Of a DNA stretch of 64,000 nt, positions 8,974 through 17,246 are shown piece after piece. Source of the stretch: Streptomyces iconiensis (lineage in GTDB: Bacteria > Actinomycetota > Actinomycetes > Streptomycetales > Streptomycetaceae); NCBI RefSeq assembly GCF_028657195.3, contig NZ_JANCPR020000036.1:37264-101263 (forward strand), written 5' to 3'. The notes beneath the pieces were generated by a model, which saw only the letters and a list, made by a program, of their open reading frames with translations, ran no database searches and was not told the DNA's origin. The stretch's first letter is position 1. The number at the start of each line of letters is the position of its first letter. Position numbers and translations under genes: made by a program.

Positions 8974-9155
8974 GCGGAGTCCTTGATGTGGTCGATGAAC
9001 GAGGCCCAGGCGCCGGGGCCGAAGGTGAGCACCGGCCCCTCCACGGCCTTGGAGTCCCGGACGGGGACGAGTGCGGGGGTGTTGTGGGCCACCTCAACGC
9101 AGTCGTCATTGTCGTTACCGCTGTAGCTGGACTTGCGCCACGTGGCCGGCGTCAT
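8970..9155 (-). CDS. DUF397 protein, second in Xre operon
   Basis: 61 residues: MTPATWRKSSYSGNDNDDCVEVAH, VPVRDSK, VLTFGPGAWASFI. Start at 9155 gives an ATGA overlap with the preceding DUF397 gene, and its own stop overlaps the next start in the same way, so translation of the series is probably coupled. It is close in sequence to the two flanking copies, which points to local tandem duplication. Confidence 0.9.
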   Translation of the reverse strand: MTPATWRKSSYSGNDNDDCVEVAHNTPALVPVRDSKAVEGPVLTFGPGAWASFIDHIKDSA

Positions 9156-9346
9156 GAGGGGTTCTTGAGGTGTCCGATGAAGGAAGACCATGCATTGACG
9201 CCGAAGGTGAGAGCGGGGCGTTCGATGGCCTTGGAGTCCCGGACGGGGACAAGGGGGAGGATGCTGTCGGCGACCTCGACGCAGTTGTCGTTGGTCGGTC
9301 CGCTGTAGCTGGACTTGCGCCACACGGTGGTGCTCAGGTCGATCAT
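9152..9346 (-). CDS. DUF397 protein, first in Xre operon
   Basis: 64 residues: TTVWRKSSYSGPTNDNCVEVAD, VPVRDSK, ALTFGVNAWSSFI. It begins with an ATGA overlap on the Xre gene stop. Being adjacent, it is the likeliest dedicated partner of that regulator; the other two copies may be paralogues with shifted specificity. Confidence 0.9.
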   Translation of the reverse strand: MIDLSTTVWRKSSYSGPTNDNCVEVADSILPLVPVRDSKAIERPALTFGVNAWSSFIGHLKNPS

Positions 9347-10152
9347 GAGTAATCCTCGATGGCCTTCTCGATCAGCTCTGTGGACGCGTCCGCGCTCAAC
9401 GCGTTGGCGTGCAACCGATCATAGACCCGCTGGAAGTGCGCAACACTGCTCGATTCTTCGGTGTAGGCGCCTGTCTCGAAGCCCTCCGTATAGGCTCCCT
9501 GATCGCCGTTCGGCATCGTGATGAGGGAGATGGAACCCGGGATCGCGATCGCCGTTTCCGGGAGGAACTGAACATTGACCTGCGGCCTGTCGCACATCTC
9601 GCGCAGCCTCGACAACTGATCGCGCATCGCTTTCCTGTTGCCCATGAGGCGACGCAATACGGCCGCGTCGATGACGGCCCACATCCACGGGGGCTCCTCA
9701 CGGGCCCACACTTCCTGCCGAGCGATCCGGCGTTCGACGTAGCGGTCCACCTCGGCCTGATCGCCTGTCTGCACGTCGAGCATCAGCGCCCGCGCGTAAG
9801 CCTCCGTCTGGAGAAGCCCAGGGATGACGATCGAGAAGTCATGCATCGCAGTGGCCTCAAGCTGGCGGGCGAGGTACGCCTTCGCATAGTCCCGGAACTG
9901 GGCCCTGGCGAGGAGCCTCGACAGGTACTCCAAGTCGTTCCCCAACCCCAGCACTTGGTCCAAGCGACCGGCGACAGCCGGGTTGGGCGGGTCGGTGCCC
10001 AGCTCGATCTTGGTGACGCGTACACGGGAGATGAAGACCTTGGCGGCAAGGTCCTCTTGCCGCCAAGCCAGCTTTTCGCGTTCGCAGCGGACCTTGTGGC
10101 CGAGGTAGGCGGCTACGGAATCTGTGGGGTCCAGCTCTCGGGGTGCGGGCAT
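9343..10152 (-). CDS. Xre-family regulator with DUF5753 domain
   Basis: 269 residues from ATG 10152, which has AAGGAA about 10 nt upstream; an in-frame ATG at 10206 lies inside a palindrome and has no RBS. An N-terminal HTH_XRE (AYLGHKVRCEREKLAWRQEDLAAKVFISRVRVTKIELG) is followed by a DUF5753 ligand/partner domain (IPGLLQTEAYARAL, ERRIARQ, AVIDAAVLRRLMG, VQFLPE). It heads an ATGA-coupled series with three DUF397 genes, the usual Streptomyces regulator-partner arrangement. It is probably autoregulated through the palindrome at 10179-10207. Confidence 0.92.
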   Translation of the reverse strand: MPAPRELDPTDSVAAYLGHKVRCEREKLAWRQEDLAAKVFISRVRVTKIELGTDPPNPAVAGRLDQVLGLGNDLEYLSRLLARAQFRDYAKAYLARQLEATAMHDFSIVIPGLLQTEAYARALMLDVQTGDQAEVDRYVERRIARQEVWAREEPPWMWAVIDAAVLRRLMGNRKAMRDQLSRLREMCDRPQVNVQFLPETAIAIPGSISLITMPNGDQGAYTEGFETGAYTEESSSVAHFQRVYDRLHANALSADASTELIEKAIEDYS

Positions 10153-10178
10153 CGGCGATGTTCCTTCGTTCCCTCGCA

Positions 10179-10207
10179 CATGGCTACTCCTAGTAAGCGT
10201 AGCCATG
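10179..10207. promoter_or_regulatory. Inverted repeat in divergent promoter region (candidate Xre operator)
   Basis: Arms CATGGCTAC (10179-10187) and GTAGCCATG (10199-10207) are separated by 11 bp that include a TAG-type -10-like sequence on each strand. It sits between the Xre gene and the divergent small genes. That it binds the Xre protein is inference from position and symmetry. Confidence 0.6.
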
Positions 10208-10262
10208 CGGAGTGATGCTCGTCACTGCGACCAGGAAACAGGCACGACGAGCAAAGGCCCCC

Positions 10263-10490
10263 ATGTACAAGCCAGTTGAGTACGAAGCCGACCTCCCCGA
10301 ATTCCCCACGCCGCATCCGCCGCTCCCCGTCGCCGGATGCGACGACTGCGTTCGTTACCTGGCGCAGCACGCGGCGGCCGAGCGGGACGGGGACGGGAGC
10401 CGCGCGGCGGACGTACGCGTGCTGTGGCGCTCGCACCTGGCACGTACGCACGGGACGGGCGCCGGCGCGCGTACGGGTGCCGCCCGGTGA
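10263..10490 (+). CDS. Small hypothetical protein with CxxC...HxxxxH pattern
   Basis: 75 residues, ATG at 10263 with AAAGG 7 nt upstream (an in-frame ATG at 10215 is also possible). It contains CDDC near residue 28 and a late RSHLARTH, a spacing that could bind one metal ion. Similar small proteins occur beside Xre/DUF397 loci in Streptomyces, but I know no function for them. It is divergent from the Xre gene, shares its promoter region, and overlaps the next gene by GTGA. Confidence 0.65.
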   Translation: MYKPVEYEADLPEFPTPHPPLPVAGCDDCVRYLAQHAAAERDGDGSRAADVRVLWRSHLARTHGTGAGARTGAAR

Positions 10491-10744
10491 GGCGGGGCGT
10501 ACCCGTGTACGACGAGACGCGGCAGCAGCCGGCGGTCGTGGTGCGGGCGGACGGTGTGTGGCTGACCTTGACGCGACCTGGCCGCAGGCCATGGCGTACC
10601 CACATCGCGGCCGTACGCACGGCAACCGAACGCGAACGGCGCTCGCTGCGCGCCCTGCGCAGGCTCGTACGCACCCAGCGCGACCGCGAGTTGGCGGCGA
10701 AGCTACGCGAGGTCAACGAGCGGAGTGTGCGCGCGTGGATGTGA
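10487..10744 (+). CDS. Small basic hypothetical protein
   Basis: 85 residues. A GTG start overlaps the previous TGA (GTGA), indicating translational coupling. The N-terminus is predicted to be strand-rich (PAVVVRADGVWLTLTRPG). The C-terminal half is a long Arg-rich helix (ATERERRSLRALRRLVRTQRDRELAAKLREVNERSVRAWM). No known domain was recognised. Confidence 0.6.
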   Translation: MRRGVPVYDETRQQPAVVVRADGVWLTLTRPGRRPWRTHIAAVRTATERERRSLRALRRLVRTQRDRELAAKLREVNERSVRAWM

Positions 10745-10931
10745 GGCCGTCCAAGTATTCGTACTCACCGAGTCTCGCGCGCGCCTCACCTCTTGCGACC
10801 GCCTCCGGAAGCCCCGTCCGACCGTGACGCCTGGGGCTCGTCCCGCCGTCAGCCGGGTGCCCGGCAGCGTGGGGAGGCGGATACACATTGCGGTCGGATG
10901 TGTGCGCACGGATACGGTGTTCGACCAAGCG

Positions 10932-10990
10932 CCATGCCCATGCCCGTGCCCCATGCCCATGCCCGTGCCCATAGCCGTGCCCGCTGCCCG
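10932..10990 (+). repeat. Imperfect CATGCC/CGTGCC short tandem repeats
   Basis: The 5' region of the following gene carries about nine imperfect 6-bp units (CATGCC, CGTGCC, CATAGCCGTGCC). It looks like slippage-prone low-complexity DNA and shows no coding character. Confidence 0.7.
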
Positions 10991-11020
10991 TCGCCCGGGC
11001 CATGTGAAGAGACAGGTGCC

Positions 11021-11905
11021 ATGTCCACACCGCCGCCCCCGCCGTCGCAGCAGCCCCAACCCGGTTACGGGCAGGGCCCGTTCGGGTCTCAGCAGGCGCC
11101 GCCTCCTGGCCCATACGCGCAACCGGGCCCGTACGCGGGGCCAGGCCCCTACGGTCAGCCCGGACCGTACGGCCAGCCCGGACCGTACGGCGGACCGCAA
11201 GGGCAGCCGGGCCCGTATCCGTCGGGGCCGTACGGGCAGTACCCGGGCGGGCCGCCGTACTGGGGTCCGCCGCCGCCCCGTAAGAGCCGGGGCGGGTGGA
11301 AGTACGTGGTGATCGCGCTGGCGGTGATCATTCTGCTGAGTGTGTTCTCGGCGCTCCAGGAGATGCGGAAGTCGAGGACCGGGTCCTCCGGCGCGTCCGG
11401 GGGGACGACATACGAACTGTCGCTGCCCAAGCGGGTGGACGGGGGCCGGCTCGCGCTCTCGGAGGACCTGAGCCACGACCCCCGGTTCGCCAACTCCGGC
11501 CTCGGACCGGACGACGAAATCCGCGCCGGGTGGTACGAGTCGGAGTCGGGCGACGAGCGCTATCTCTTCCTCGGGTACAACTCCGACCGGGCCGACGCGG
11601 ACACCTCGGCCGACAAGATCCTCGACGGAGCCGTGGACGCCTCCGACACCTCGTCCCCGCCCCGCCGCCGCACCATCACCCCGCCCGGCGCGAAGTCACC
11701 GATCACCTGCGTGGTCGTGCCGCAGAAGAAGGGCGGCCGGAGCTATGTGGCGCCCATGTGTGCCTGGAGCGACGACGGTTCGGCCGCCACGGTGTCCGAT
11801 GACGGCCGTACGGCCGCGGGCGTCACCCCGGATTCGTACGACCTCGAAACGCTCGCCGCACGCGCCGACCGGATCCGCCAGGACGTCCGCCGTCGGGTCG
11901 GCTGA
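11021..11905 (+). CDS. Pro/Gly/Tyr-rich membrane-anchored protein
   Basis: 294 residues from an ATG at 11021. Residues 1-90 are PGPYGQPGPY-type low-complexity repeats, cytoplasmic by position. A basic stretch (RKSRGGWK) and one transmembrane helix (YVVIALAVIILLSVFSAL, about 95-112) follow. The C-terminal ~175 residues form an extracytoplasmic domain with two cysteines (ITCVVV, APMCAW), possibly disulphide-linked. The layout is common among actinobacterial envelope proteins; no enzymatic motif is visible. Confidence 0.8.
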   Translation: MSTPPPPPSQQPQPGYGQGPFGSQQAPPPGPYAQPGPYAGPGPYGQPGPYGQPGPYGGPQGQPGPYPSGPYGQYPGGPPYWGPPPPRKSRGGWKYVVIALAVIILLSVFSALQEMRKSRTGSSGASGGTTYELSLPKRVDGGRLALSEDLSHDPRFANSGLGPDDEIRAGWYESESGDERYLFLGYNSDRADADTSADKILDGAVDASDTSSPPRRRTITPPGAKSPITCVVVPQKKGGRSYVAPMCAWSDDGSAATVSDDGRTAAGVTPDSYDLETLAARADRIRQDVRRRVG

Positions 11906-12154
11906 ATGGAGCGGCTACCCGCTTCTCCACTGGCGCGTGAGGTGCATGTGGCGGCACTTCGCACTGCTGCGGCCTGGGCGAAGGCCCGGGCCGAGGCCGA
12001 CCACGACTCCGTGCGGGCACCGGACAGGGAGACTCCGGTTCCGTTCCTTGAACAGGGCGCCCACCTAGGTCCCTACCGTAAGAGCGCGGAACGAGCGGCT
12101 CGGCCTCTCAGCAGTACGGCGCCTGGCCCGTCAAGGCGTAGGCGACGCTCATGA
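11906..12154 (+). other. Short open frame directly after the membrane protein gene, doubtful
   Basis: An ATG follows the preceding TGA without a gap and opens 82 codons. The middle part (EVHVAALRTAAAWAKARAEADHDSVRAPDRETPVPF) has moderately GC-biased third positions. There is no RBS, and the frame ends inside the convergent peptidase gene. It may be a decayed 3' fragment rather than a gene. Confidence 0.2.
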
Positions 12155-12950
12155 AGACGCCGAAGAGGCGGAAGAGGGCGGGCAGGGGGGCGTTGGTGGT
12201 GACCGTGCGGTCGTCGTGGCGGGTTACGCCGGGGATGCCGGCCAACTGCTGGGCTACGGAGGCCGATTGCCAGCGTACGGCGAGGGTGTGCGGGGTCGTG
12301 TCGGGCGCGGGACGCTGGGCGGTGCGCGCTTCGGTGCGGCGGACGGCGTCGGCTGTGGTCTGTGTGATGGCCTCGCGGGCCTCGGCTGCGGGGCGCAGGC
12401 GTGCGGCGAACCGGTCGCGGGCGTACTTGACGGGTGCCGTCAGCACGGTGTCGTCCCAGGCGCGCATCTCTTCGCAGGCCGCGTCGTCGCCGAAGAGGGC
12501 GACCACGGGTACGCCCAGCGCCGTGGCGGTGGCGTGTGCGAAGCCGATCTCGCCCATGGGGCGTTCGTCCAGCCACATGTCCTCGATCTCGTGTCCCATG
12601 AAGTTGTGGCTGAGCACGCCGAGCGTTCCGGCCCTGGAGTGGTAGCCGACGCACACCATGGCGTCGAAGTCAGCGTCGAGGTCCTGCACCATCCCCATCG
12701 GCTTGGGCTTGCCGCGCACCAGGGCGACGCGGGGGTGCAGCTGGTCGACGAGCAGATTCCGCATGGTGCTGTGCGTGTCGTTGACGAGCACTTCGGCGGC
12801 GCCGCCCTGAAGCGCTCCGCTGACGGCCGCGTTGACGTCCTCCGTCATCATCGCCCGCCCCCGCTCGTAGTCCCGGCCGCCCATCTGCACGTCCTCGGCC
12901 CCGACCAGTCCGGTGACGCCCTCCATGTCGGCGCTGACGTACACCCGCAT
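12108..12950 (-). CDS. M55 family D-aminopeptidase-like protein (DppA-like)
   Basis: 280 residues, ATG at 12950 with GAGAGGCGG upstream. The N-terminus has SADMEGVTGL (Asp8 and Glu10 are metal ligands in M55) and downstream NDTHS and VGYHSRAG His motifs. This matches the zinc D-aminopeptidase DppA family, which cleaves D-amino-acid peptides such as those from peptidoglycan. There is no signal peptide, so it should be cytoplasmic. It is monocistronic, with no transporter genes alongside as in dpp operons, so the physiological substrate is uncertain. Confidence 0.9.
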   Translation of the reverse strand: MRVYVSADMEGVTGLVGAEDVQMGGRDYERGRAMMTEDVNAAVSGALQGGAAEVLVNDTHSTMRNLLVDQLHPRVALVRGKPKPMGMVQDLDADFDAMVCVGYHSRAGTLGVLSHNFMGHEIEDMWLDERPMGEIGFAHATATALGVPVVALFGDDAACEEMRAWDDTVLTAPVKYARDRFAARLRPAAEAREAITQTTADAVRRTEARTAQRPAPDTTPHTLAVRWQSASVAQQLAGIPGVTRHDDRTVTTNAPLPALFRLFGVFMSVAYALTGQAPYC

Positions 12951-13036
12951 GTTGCCGCCTCTCACTTCCGTCACAGTGATCCGCAGGTTACCGGCCCAAT
13001 TCGTCCCACAGGGAATGGTGTTGGCGAGAACACCAA

Positions 13037-13068
13037 CGAGGGCCCACGAGCTTGCTCGTGGGCCCTCG
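13037..13068 (-). terminator. Terminator of the NPP1-like gene
   Basis: Fourteen-base-pair stem CGAGGGCCCACGAG / CTCGTGGGCCCTCG closed by a CTTG tetraloop, 50 bp beyond the stop of the NPP1-like gene and upstream of the M55 gene. Confidence 0.9.
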
Positions 13069-13117
13069 CTTGAGTCCGGGAAACCTGGGGTGTCCGGGGA
13101 GTCCGGGAATCCCTGGG

Positions 13118-14047
13118 CTAGCGGGAGTGTTTTTCGTCGTCGCACATGGTGTCGGCCAGGATGGAGGGATCGGCCGTACCTCCCCACGAGCCGTCGTTCT
13201 CGTCGAACTTCTTGTACATGTCGCCGTCCGGATGGACCTCGACCAGGCCGCCGCCTTCGTCGGACCAGGCCGGGTAATCGGCCTGGCGGTACTCATTGTC
13301 GTTTGTGGCGGACGCGATGTCCTTCAGACCCACTTCCTGATCGTTGAACAGGGCGTGGGCGCCGTATCCGACGAAAACGCGCGGGAATTCAAGGCCCTTT
13401 CCGGCGCTGCCCCGGTCGGCGTTCCAGCTTTCGGCGTCCTTCCAGGAGACCTTCTCATGCCCGCTGTGCTGGCTGAGCCACAGATCAGAACGGGTCCAGT
13501 CCGAACCGTTCTTCTTCCAGATGACGTCGATGTGCTCGAAGTCGTGCGGGTGGCCGGCTGATTTGAAACCGCTGGTGGCCTGGTACATGCTGTAGGTGAT
13601 CCGGATCTCGTCCGCTGTGCACTTCCGGCCGGTCCAGAAGGTCGGGAAGTCGCCGCCGTGCTCCGCACAGCCGCCGTCGCTGTCCGGCCAGAACTTCATC
13701 TCACCGCCCGGCTTCGGTTTGCCGTTCTCGTCGAACGGATTCTCCGGCCAGCACGGATCGTTATTGTTGGCGCGGGCGAAATTCCACTCCGGTGCGGACG
13801 CTTTGGCGAAGTCCTGCATTTTCGCACCGCCCTCCTTGAGCGACCCGTTCAAGGTGCCGATGTCCGCCTCGTTCTTCCCTTTCGCGCCGTCCGCCTTCCG
13901 CCCGTCCGAAGCTAACGAGTCCGGCTTCTTTCCGCTGTCGCCGCTACCACCACCGTCCTCACCGCCGCTTCCGCATGCGGTGAGCAGCAGAGCACCGGTC
14001 ATGGTGGCCGCCGCCAGTACGGCTGCGCGCTGATGCATTCGGAACAT
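13118..14047 (-). CDS. NPP1-like (necrosis and ethylene-inducing) lipoprotein
   Basis: 309 residues from ATG 14047 (GAGAAG upstream). A lipoprotein signal ends in the lipobox LTAC (Cys25), followed by a Gly/Ser/Asp-rich linker to about residue 75. The domain has the NPP1 centre GHPHDFE (165-171), a variant of the GHRHDWE heptapeptide that binds a divalent cation in NLP cytolysins. Cysteines at about 99, 127 and 143 could form disulphides. NLPs permeabilise dicot plant membranes; this protein is apparently tethered to the outside of the cell. The two heptapeptide substitutions (R to P, W to F) may alter activity. Confidence 0.9.
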   Translation of the reverse strand: MFRMHQRAAVLAAATMTGALLLTACGSGGEDGGGSGDSGKKPDSLASDGRKADGAKGKNEADIGTLNGSLKEGGAKMQDFAKASAPEWNFARANNNDPCWPENPFDENGKPKPGGEMKFWPDSDGGCAEHGGDFPTFWTGRKCTADEIRITYSMYQATSGFKSAGHPHDFEHIDVIWKKNGSDWTRSDLWLSQHSGHEKVSWKDAESWNADRGSAGKGLEFPRVFVGYGAHALFNDQEVGLKDIASATNDNEYRQADYPAWSDEGGGLVEVHPDGDMYKKFDENDGSWGGTADPSILADTMCDDEKHSR

Positions 14048-14374
14048 GTGCTTCTCGCTCTCCTCGGCCGATCCGGTCACCCCGGACGATGCCAGGGAGG
14101 TGAGCAGCGAGGGGAACTCTGTTCGGACGGGGACGAACCCGCGACAAAGGCCATCCGGTTATGACACGTGCGCTGCAACCGGTAGGCCCCGTTCCGTGTT
14201 GCCGAAGCGCTCCCGGCAGTTCGGACGCCGGGTCTCCGCGGCCGGAGCAGTGCATGAACTCAAGCCATGCGGACGGGAGTTGGCCCGCGTGGGATGTGAG
14301 GGCGCGGGGCCGGCCTCGCGTCCGATCCGGCGTGCCGGTCGGCGGTCAGGTCAGTTCACCGGTGGGGCAGATGC
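14048..14374. other. Intergenic stretch without a gene
   Basis: These 327 bp lie between the HAD gene end and the NPP1-like start. No frame has an RBS or coding bias. The part next to 14047 should contain the NPP1 promoter. Nothing else stands out. Confidence 0.5.
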
Positions 14375-15133
14375 CTACCCGGCGGCGCCGACAGGCCAGT
14401 GCACCGAGGTCAGGTCGGGAACGACCAGGTCGGCCCCGGCGGCAGTGAGGGTGGCGGCCGGCTGGGTGACGGTGACGGCAACGCAGTACGCACCCGCGCT
14501 CTTTGCCGCCTCGATTCCGGCGGGGGCGTCCTCGAAGACGACGGCCCGTTCCGGCTCGGTACCGAGGGCGGCGCATGCGGCTAGGTAGCCCTCCGGGTGC
14601 GGCTTGCCCCGAGTCACGTCGTCGGCGGTGATCACAGTGTCGAACAGTCCGAGCACCCCGAGGGTCGAGAGTTCGCCGTGTGCGTAGTCCCGGGTGCCCG
14701 AGGTGACCACGGCGAGGGGGACGCTGGCCTCGCGCAGACGGTGGAGCAGGGCGACCGCGCCGGGGACGGGCGCGACAGGCGGCAGGTCGGGGTGCTCGGA
14801 GTACCCCTTGGCTTCCGCGTACAGTTCCTCGGCCGTACACCCCGGGAAGTCGGCGGCGTGCTCGGCGATGGCCTCCTTACCGGGACGCCCTGCGAATGCC
14901 GCGAGCGTCGCGGCCTCGACCGGTACGCCATGCGCCGCGAACAGCTTGACCCAGGCCGACCTGCTGCGCGGCTCGGTGTCGACCAGGGTGCCGTCCAGGT
15001 CGAAAAGCGCGGCCCCGTACGGCAGTTGACTCCCCTGTGTTCCCTCGACTTCCCCTGTTTCCTCGGCTCCTCGTGCTTCCTCAGTTCCTCGTGCTTCTTC
15101 CTCGGCAGCGCGTGTTCCCTGTGTTCCCTGCAT
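14375..15133 (-). CDS. HAD-superfamily phosphatase (beta-phosphoglucomutase-like)
   Basis: About 252 residues if started at ATG 15133. All HAD motifs are present: FDLDGTLVDTE, VVTSGT, GKPHPEGY and VFEDAPAGIEAA, with the alpha-helical cap typical of sugar-phosphate phosphatases. The first ~40 residues are Glu/Gly/Thr-rich repeats (AEEEARGTEEARGAEE) without a domain. The frame stays open up to 15313 with collagen-like GPTGPAGLTGPA triplets, so the true start is unclear and may be as far up as 15313. The substrate is probably a small sugar phosphate. A second, distinct HAD lies at 29.3 kb. Confidence 0.88.
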   Translation of the reverse strand: MQGTQGTRAAEEEARGTEEARGAEETGEVEGTQGSQLPYGAALFDLDGTLVDTEPRSRSAWVKLFAAHGVPVEAATLAAFAGRPGKEAIAEHAADFPGCTAEELYAEAKGYSEHPDLPPVAPVPGAVALLHRLREASVPLAVVTSGTRDYAHGELSTLGVLGLFDTVITADDVTRGKPHPEGYLAACAALGTEPERAVVFEDAPAGIEAAKSAGAYCVAVTVTQPAATLTAAGADLVVPDLTSVHWPVGAAG

Positions 15134-15370
15134 GTCCTGTGCTCCCGACCTCGTCGCTGCCGGCCCCGTCAGTCCTGCTGGCCCGGTCGGCCCCGTTGTT
15201 CCCGCTGGCTCTGCTGCCTCTGCTGCCTCTGCTGTTCCCGTCGGCCCTACTGATCCCATCAACCCCATTGTCCCTGTCAGTCCCATCCGCCCTGCCCGCC
15301 CCGCTCGCCCCATGGCTCCGTCGTATCCACGGGGCTCACCGTCCCGTCCTGCTCCGCGTTACGGCATTGC

Positions 15371-15423
15371 GGCGTCACGTCTCATAGGAGGCGTCTCATG
15401 GAAGGCGTCACGTCTCATAGGAG
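15371..15423. repeat. 20-bp direct repeat at the end of the MFS gene
   Basis: The sequence GGCGTCACGTCTCATAGGAG occurs at 15371-15390 and 15404-15423. The second copy carries the stop codon of the DHA2 transporter, so the first looks like a duplicated tail. Confidence 0.85.
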
Positions 15424-17081
15424 AGGCGCCCTTTCGGTTGCGGGCCCATCGTGCGTGCCCGGCGTGCCTCCGATGTCGCCGGAACGCAGGCCAGAGCCGC
15501 GGCGAGCGCGAGGGCCATGAAGCCGGCCGTCACGTGTTCCATGGCGCGCTGGGCCGACGCGGCACCGCCGCCCGGGCCCATGGCGGCCAGGAACCAGCCG
15601 CCGAAGGCAGCCACTCCGAAGGCGCCCCAGAGCTGACCGTTGGTGTTGAGCACCCCGGACAGATCGGTGGCGTAGCGGGAAGGTACCGCCGCCGTCATGT
15701 GGCCGATCAGCGCGTTGTTGCCGAGTCCCAGGCCGAGGCCGCCGGGGGTCAGCAGCACGAACAGCATCGGGCCGGCGCCGTGGCCCGTCGCGAGGTACGC
15801 CCACAGGGCGGCGTATCCACCGGCCAGCAGGAGACAGCCGGTCAACGGAACGGCGTGCCGCCATCGTTCGGGTACGCGTGGGAGAAGCGGTCCCGCGAGC
15901 CCGAAGGCGGCCACCCAGGTCACCATCGCCATCCCCGAGTACTCGGGACTCTTCCCCAGCCCTTCCTGGAGGTAGAGGGCCAGTACGAACAGGAGCGAGA
16001 AGTACGTGCAGACCGTCGCACCGAAGGCGGCCAGGCCCCAGCGCACAGTGGGCTTACGTACCGCTGCCGGGGCGACCAGCGGGCGCCCGCCACGCGCCGC
16101 GAGCCGCCGCTGCTGCACCACGAACCCGGCGAAGGCCGGACCACCCGCGGCCAGGCACAACCACCCCCACCACGGCCACCCCAGGTCCCCGCCCAGCACC
16201 AGCGGAACGATCACCAGCAGGACGGCACCCGACAACAGCGCCACCCCACCCGGGTCCAACCCACGCCTCCCGTAAGCGCGTTGGGGCCCGGTTCCGTACG
16301 CGTCCCCGCGCGGATCGGTCGGCATCCAGCGTGCGGTGGCGAGCAGCAGCAGGATGCCGACCGGCACGTTGATCAGGAAGATCGGCCGCCAGCCTGTCCC
16401 CCACAGGTCGGCCGAGACCAGTACGCCGCCGAGCAGTTGCCCCGCCACTGCTCCGGCCGACAGCGCGAGCGCGTAATAGCCGAGCGCGCGGGTCCGCTCG
16501 CGGGCCCCGAAGTGGAGCTGTATCCCGCTGAGCACCTGCGGCACCATGAGCGCGGCGCCCACGCCCTGCGCCACCCGCGCGGCGATCAGCGCCCCTGGCC
16601 CTGTCGCGAGTCCGCAGGCCAGCGAGGCCACGGTGAAGAGGCCGAGCCCGGCCATGAACACCCTGCGGTGCCCGTGCACGGAACCCAGCCGTGCCCCCGT
16701 GATCAGCAGTACGGCGAACGCGATGACGTAACCGGACACGACGAGAGCCACCTGCGCGTCCGAGGCGCCCAGCCGTTCCCGTACCGAGGGTGCGGCCGTG
16801 TTGACGATCGCCAGGTCCACGCTGGCCATGAACTGCCCCGCCAGCAGCAGTGCCAACAGGGGCCAGGAAGCGGCACGTCCACCAGCATCGCCATCGGCCG
16901 GGCCATCCCCGGCGGGGCCATGCCCGAGGCCCCCCGTCCGGGCCCCGCTCCCCGTCCGGGCCCCGTGCGCAGAATGCCCCATCGCATCCGGTCCGGAGGC
17001 CGAGTCGGAGCTCGGTCCGCCCAACCCGTCGTCCGGACCGGCGCCCGGACCAGCCACTTCCCCCGTAACGATCTCTCTCAT
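15408..17081 (-). CDS. DHA2-type MFS drug exporter
   Basis: 557 residues, start ATG 17081 after GGTGAGGG. A disordered, Gly/Asp-rich N-terminus of about 70 residues leads to about 14 hydrophobic segments. DHA2 motifs are present: GQFMASVDLAIVNTAAPSV in TM1, GARLGSVHGHRRVF (motif A), and ARVAQGVGAALMVPQ followed by a GxxxGPxxGG-like AGAVAGQLLGG (motif C). It should export drugs or endogenous antibiotics by proton antiport. No regulator gene is adjacent; the neighbouring APH-like gene hints at resistance functions, but the two are not overlapping. Confidence 0.9.
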   Translation of the reverse strand: MREIVTGEVAGPGAGPDDGLGGPSSDSASGPDAMGHSAHGARTGSGARTGGLGHGPAGDGPADGDAGGRAASWPLLALLLAGQFMASVDLAIVNTAAPSVRERLGASDAQVALVVSGYVIAFAVLLITGARLGSVHGHRRVFMAGLGLFTVASLACGLATGPGALIAARVAQGVGAALMVPQVLSGIQLHFGARERTRALGYYALALSAGAVAGQLLGGVLVSADLWGTGWRPIFLINVPVGILLLLATARWMPTDPRGDAYGTGPQRAYGRRGLDPGGVALLSGAVLLVIVPLVLGGDLGWPWWGWLCLAAGGPAFAGFVVQQRRLAARGGRPLVAPAAVRKPTVRWGLAAFGATVCTYFSLLFVLALYLQEGLGKSPEYSGMAMVTWVAAFGLAGPLLPRVPERWRHAVPLTGCLLLAGGYAALWAYLATGHGAGPMLFVLLTPGGLGLGLGNNALIGHMTAAVPSRYATDLSGVLNTNGQLWGAFGVAAFGGWFLAAMGPGGGAASAQRAMEHVTAGFMALALAAALACVPATSEARRARTMGPQPKGRLSYET

Positions 17082-17246
17082 GCCCTCACCGTGCCGGGCG
17101 CACGGGGGCACGTGCTGGCGGAAAGCGGACGTCACGTTCCGCTCGCGCACCCCGTCCAGGCCCCGGGCCCCGGGCGCCCAGACACCCTGGAGGCGCCCTG
17201 GACGCACCCCGGACCCACCCCGGACGCCTACGAACGTTCCGGGTGT

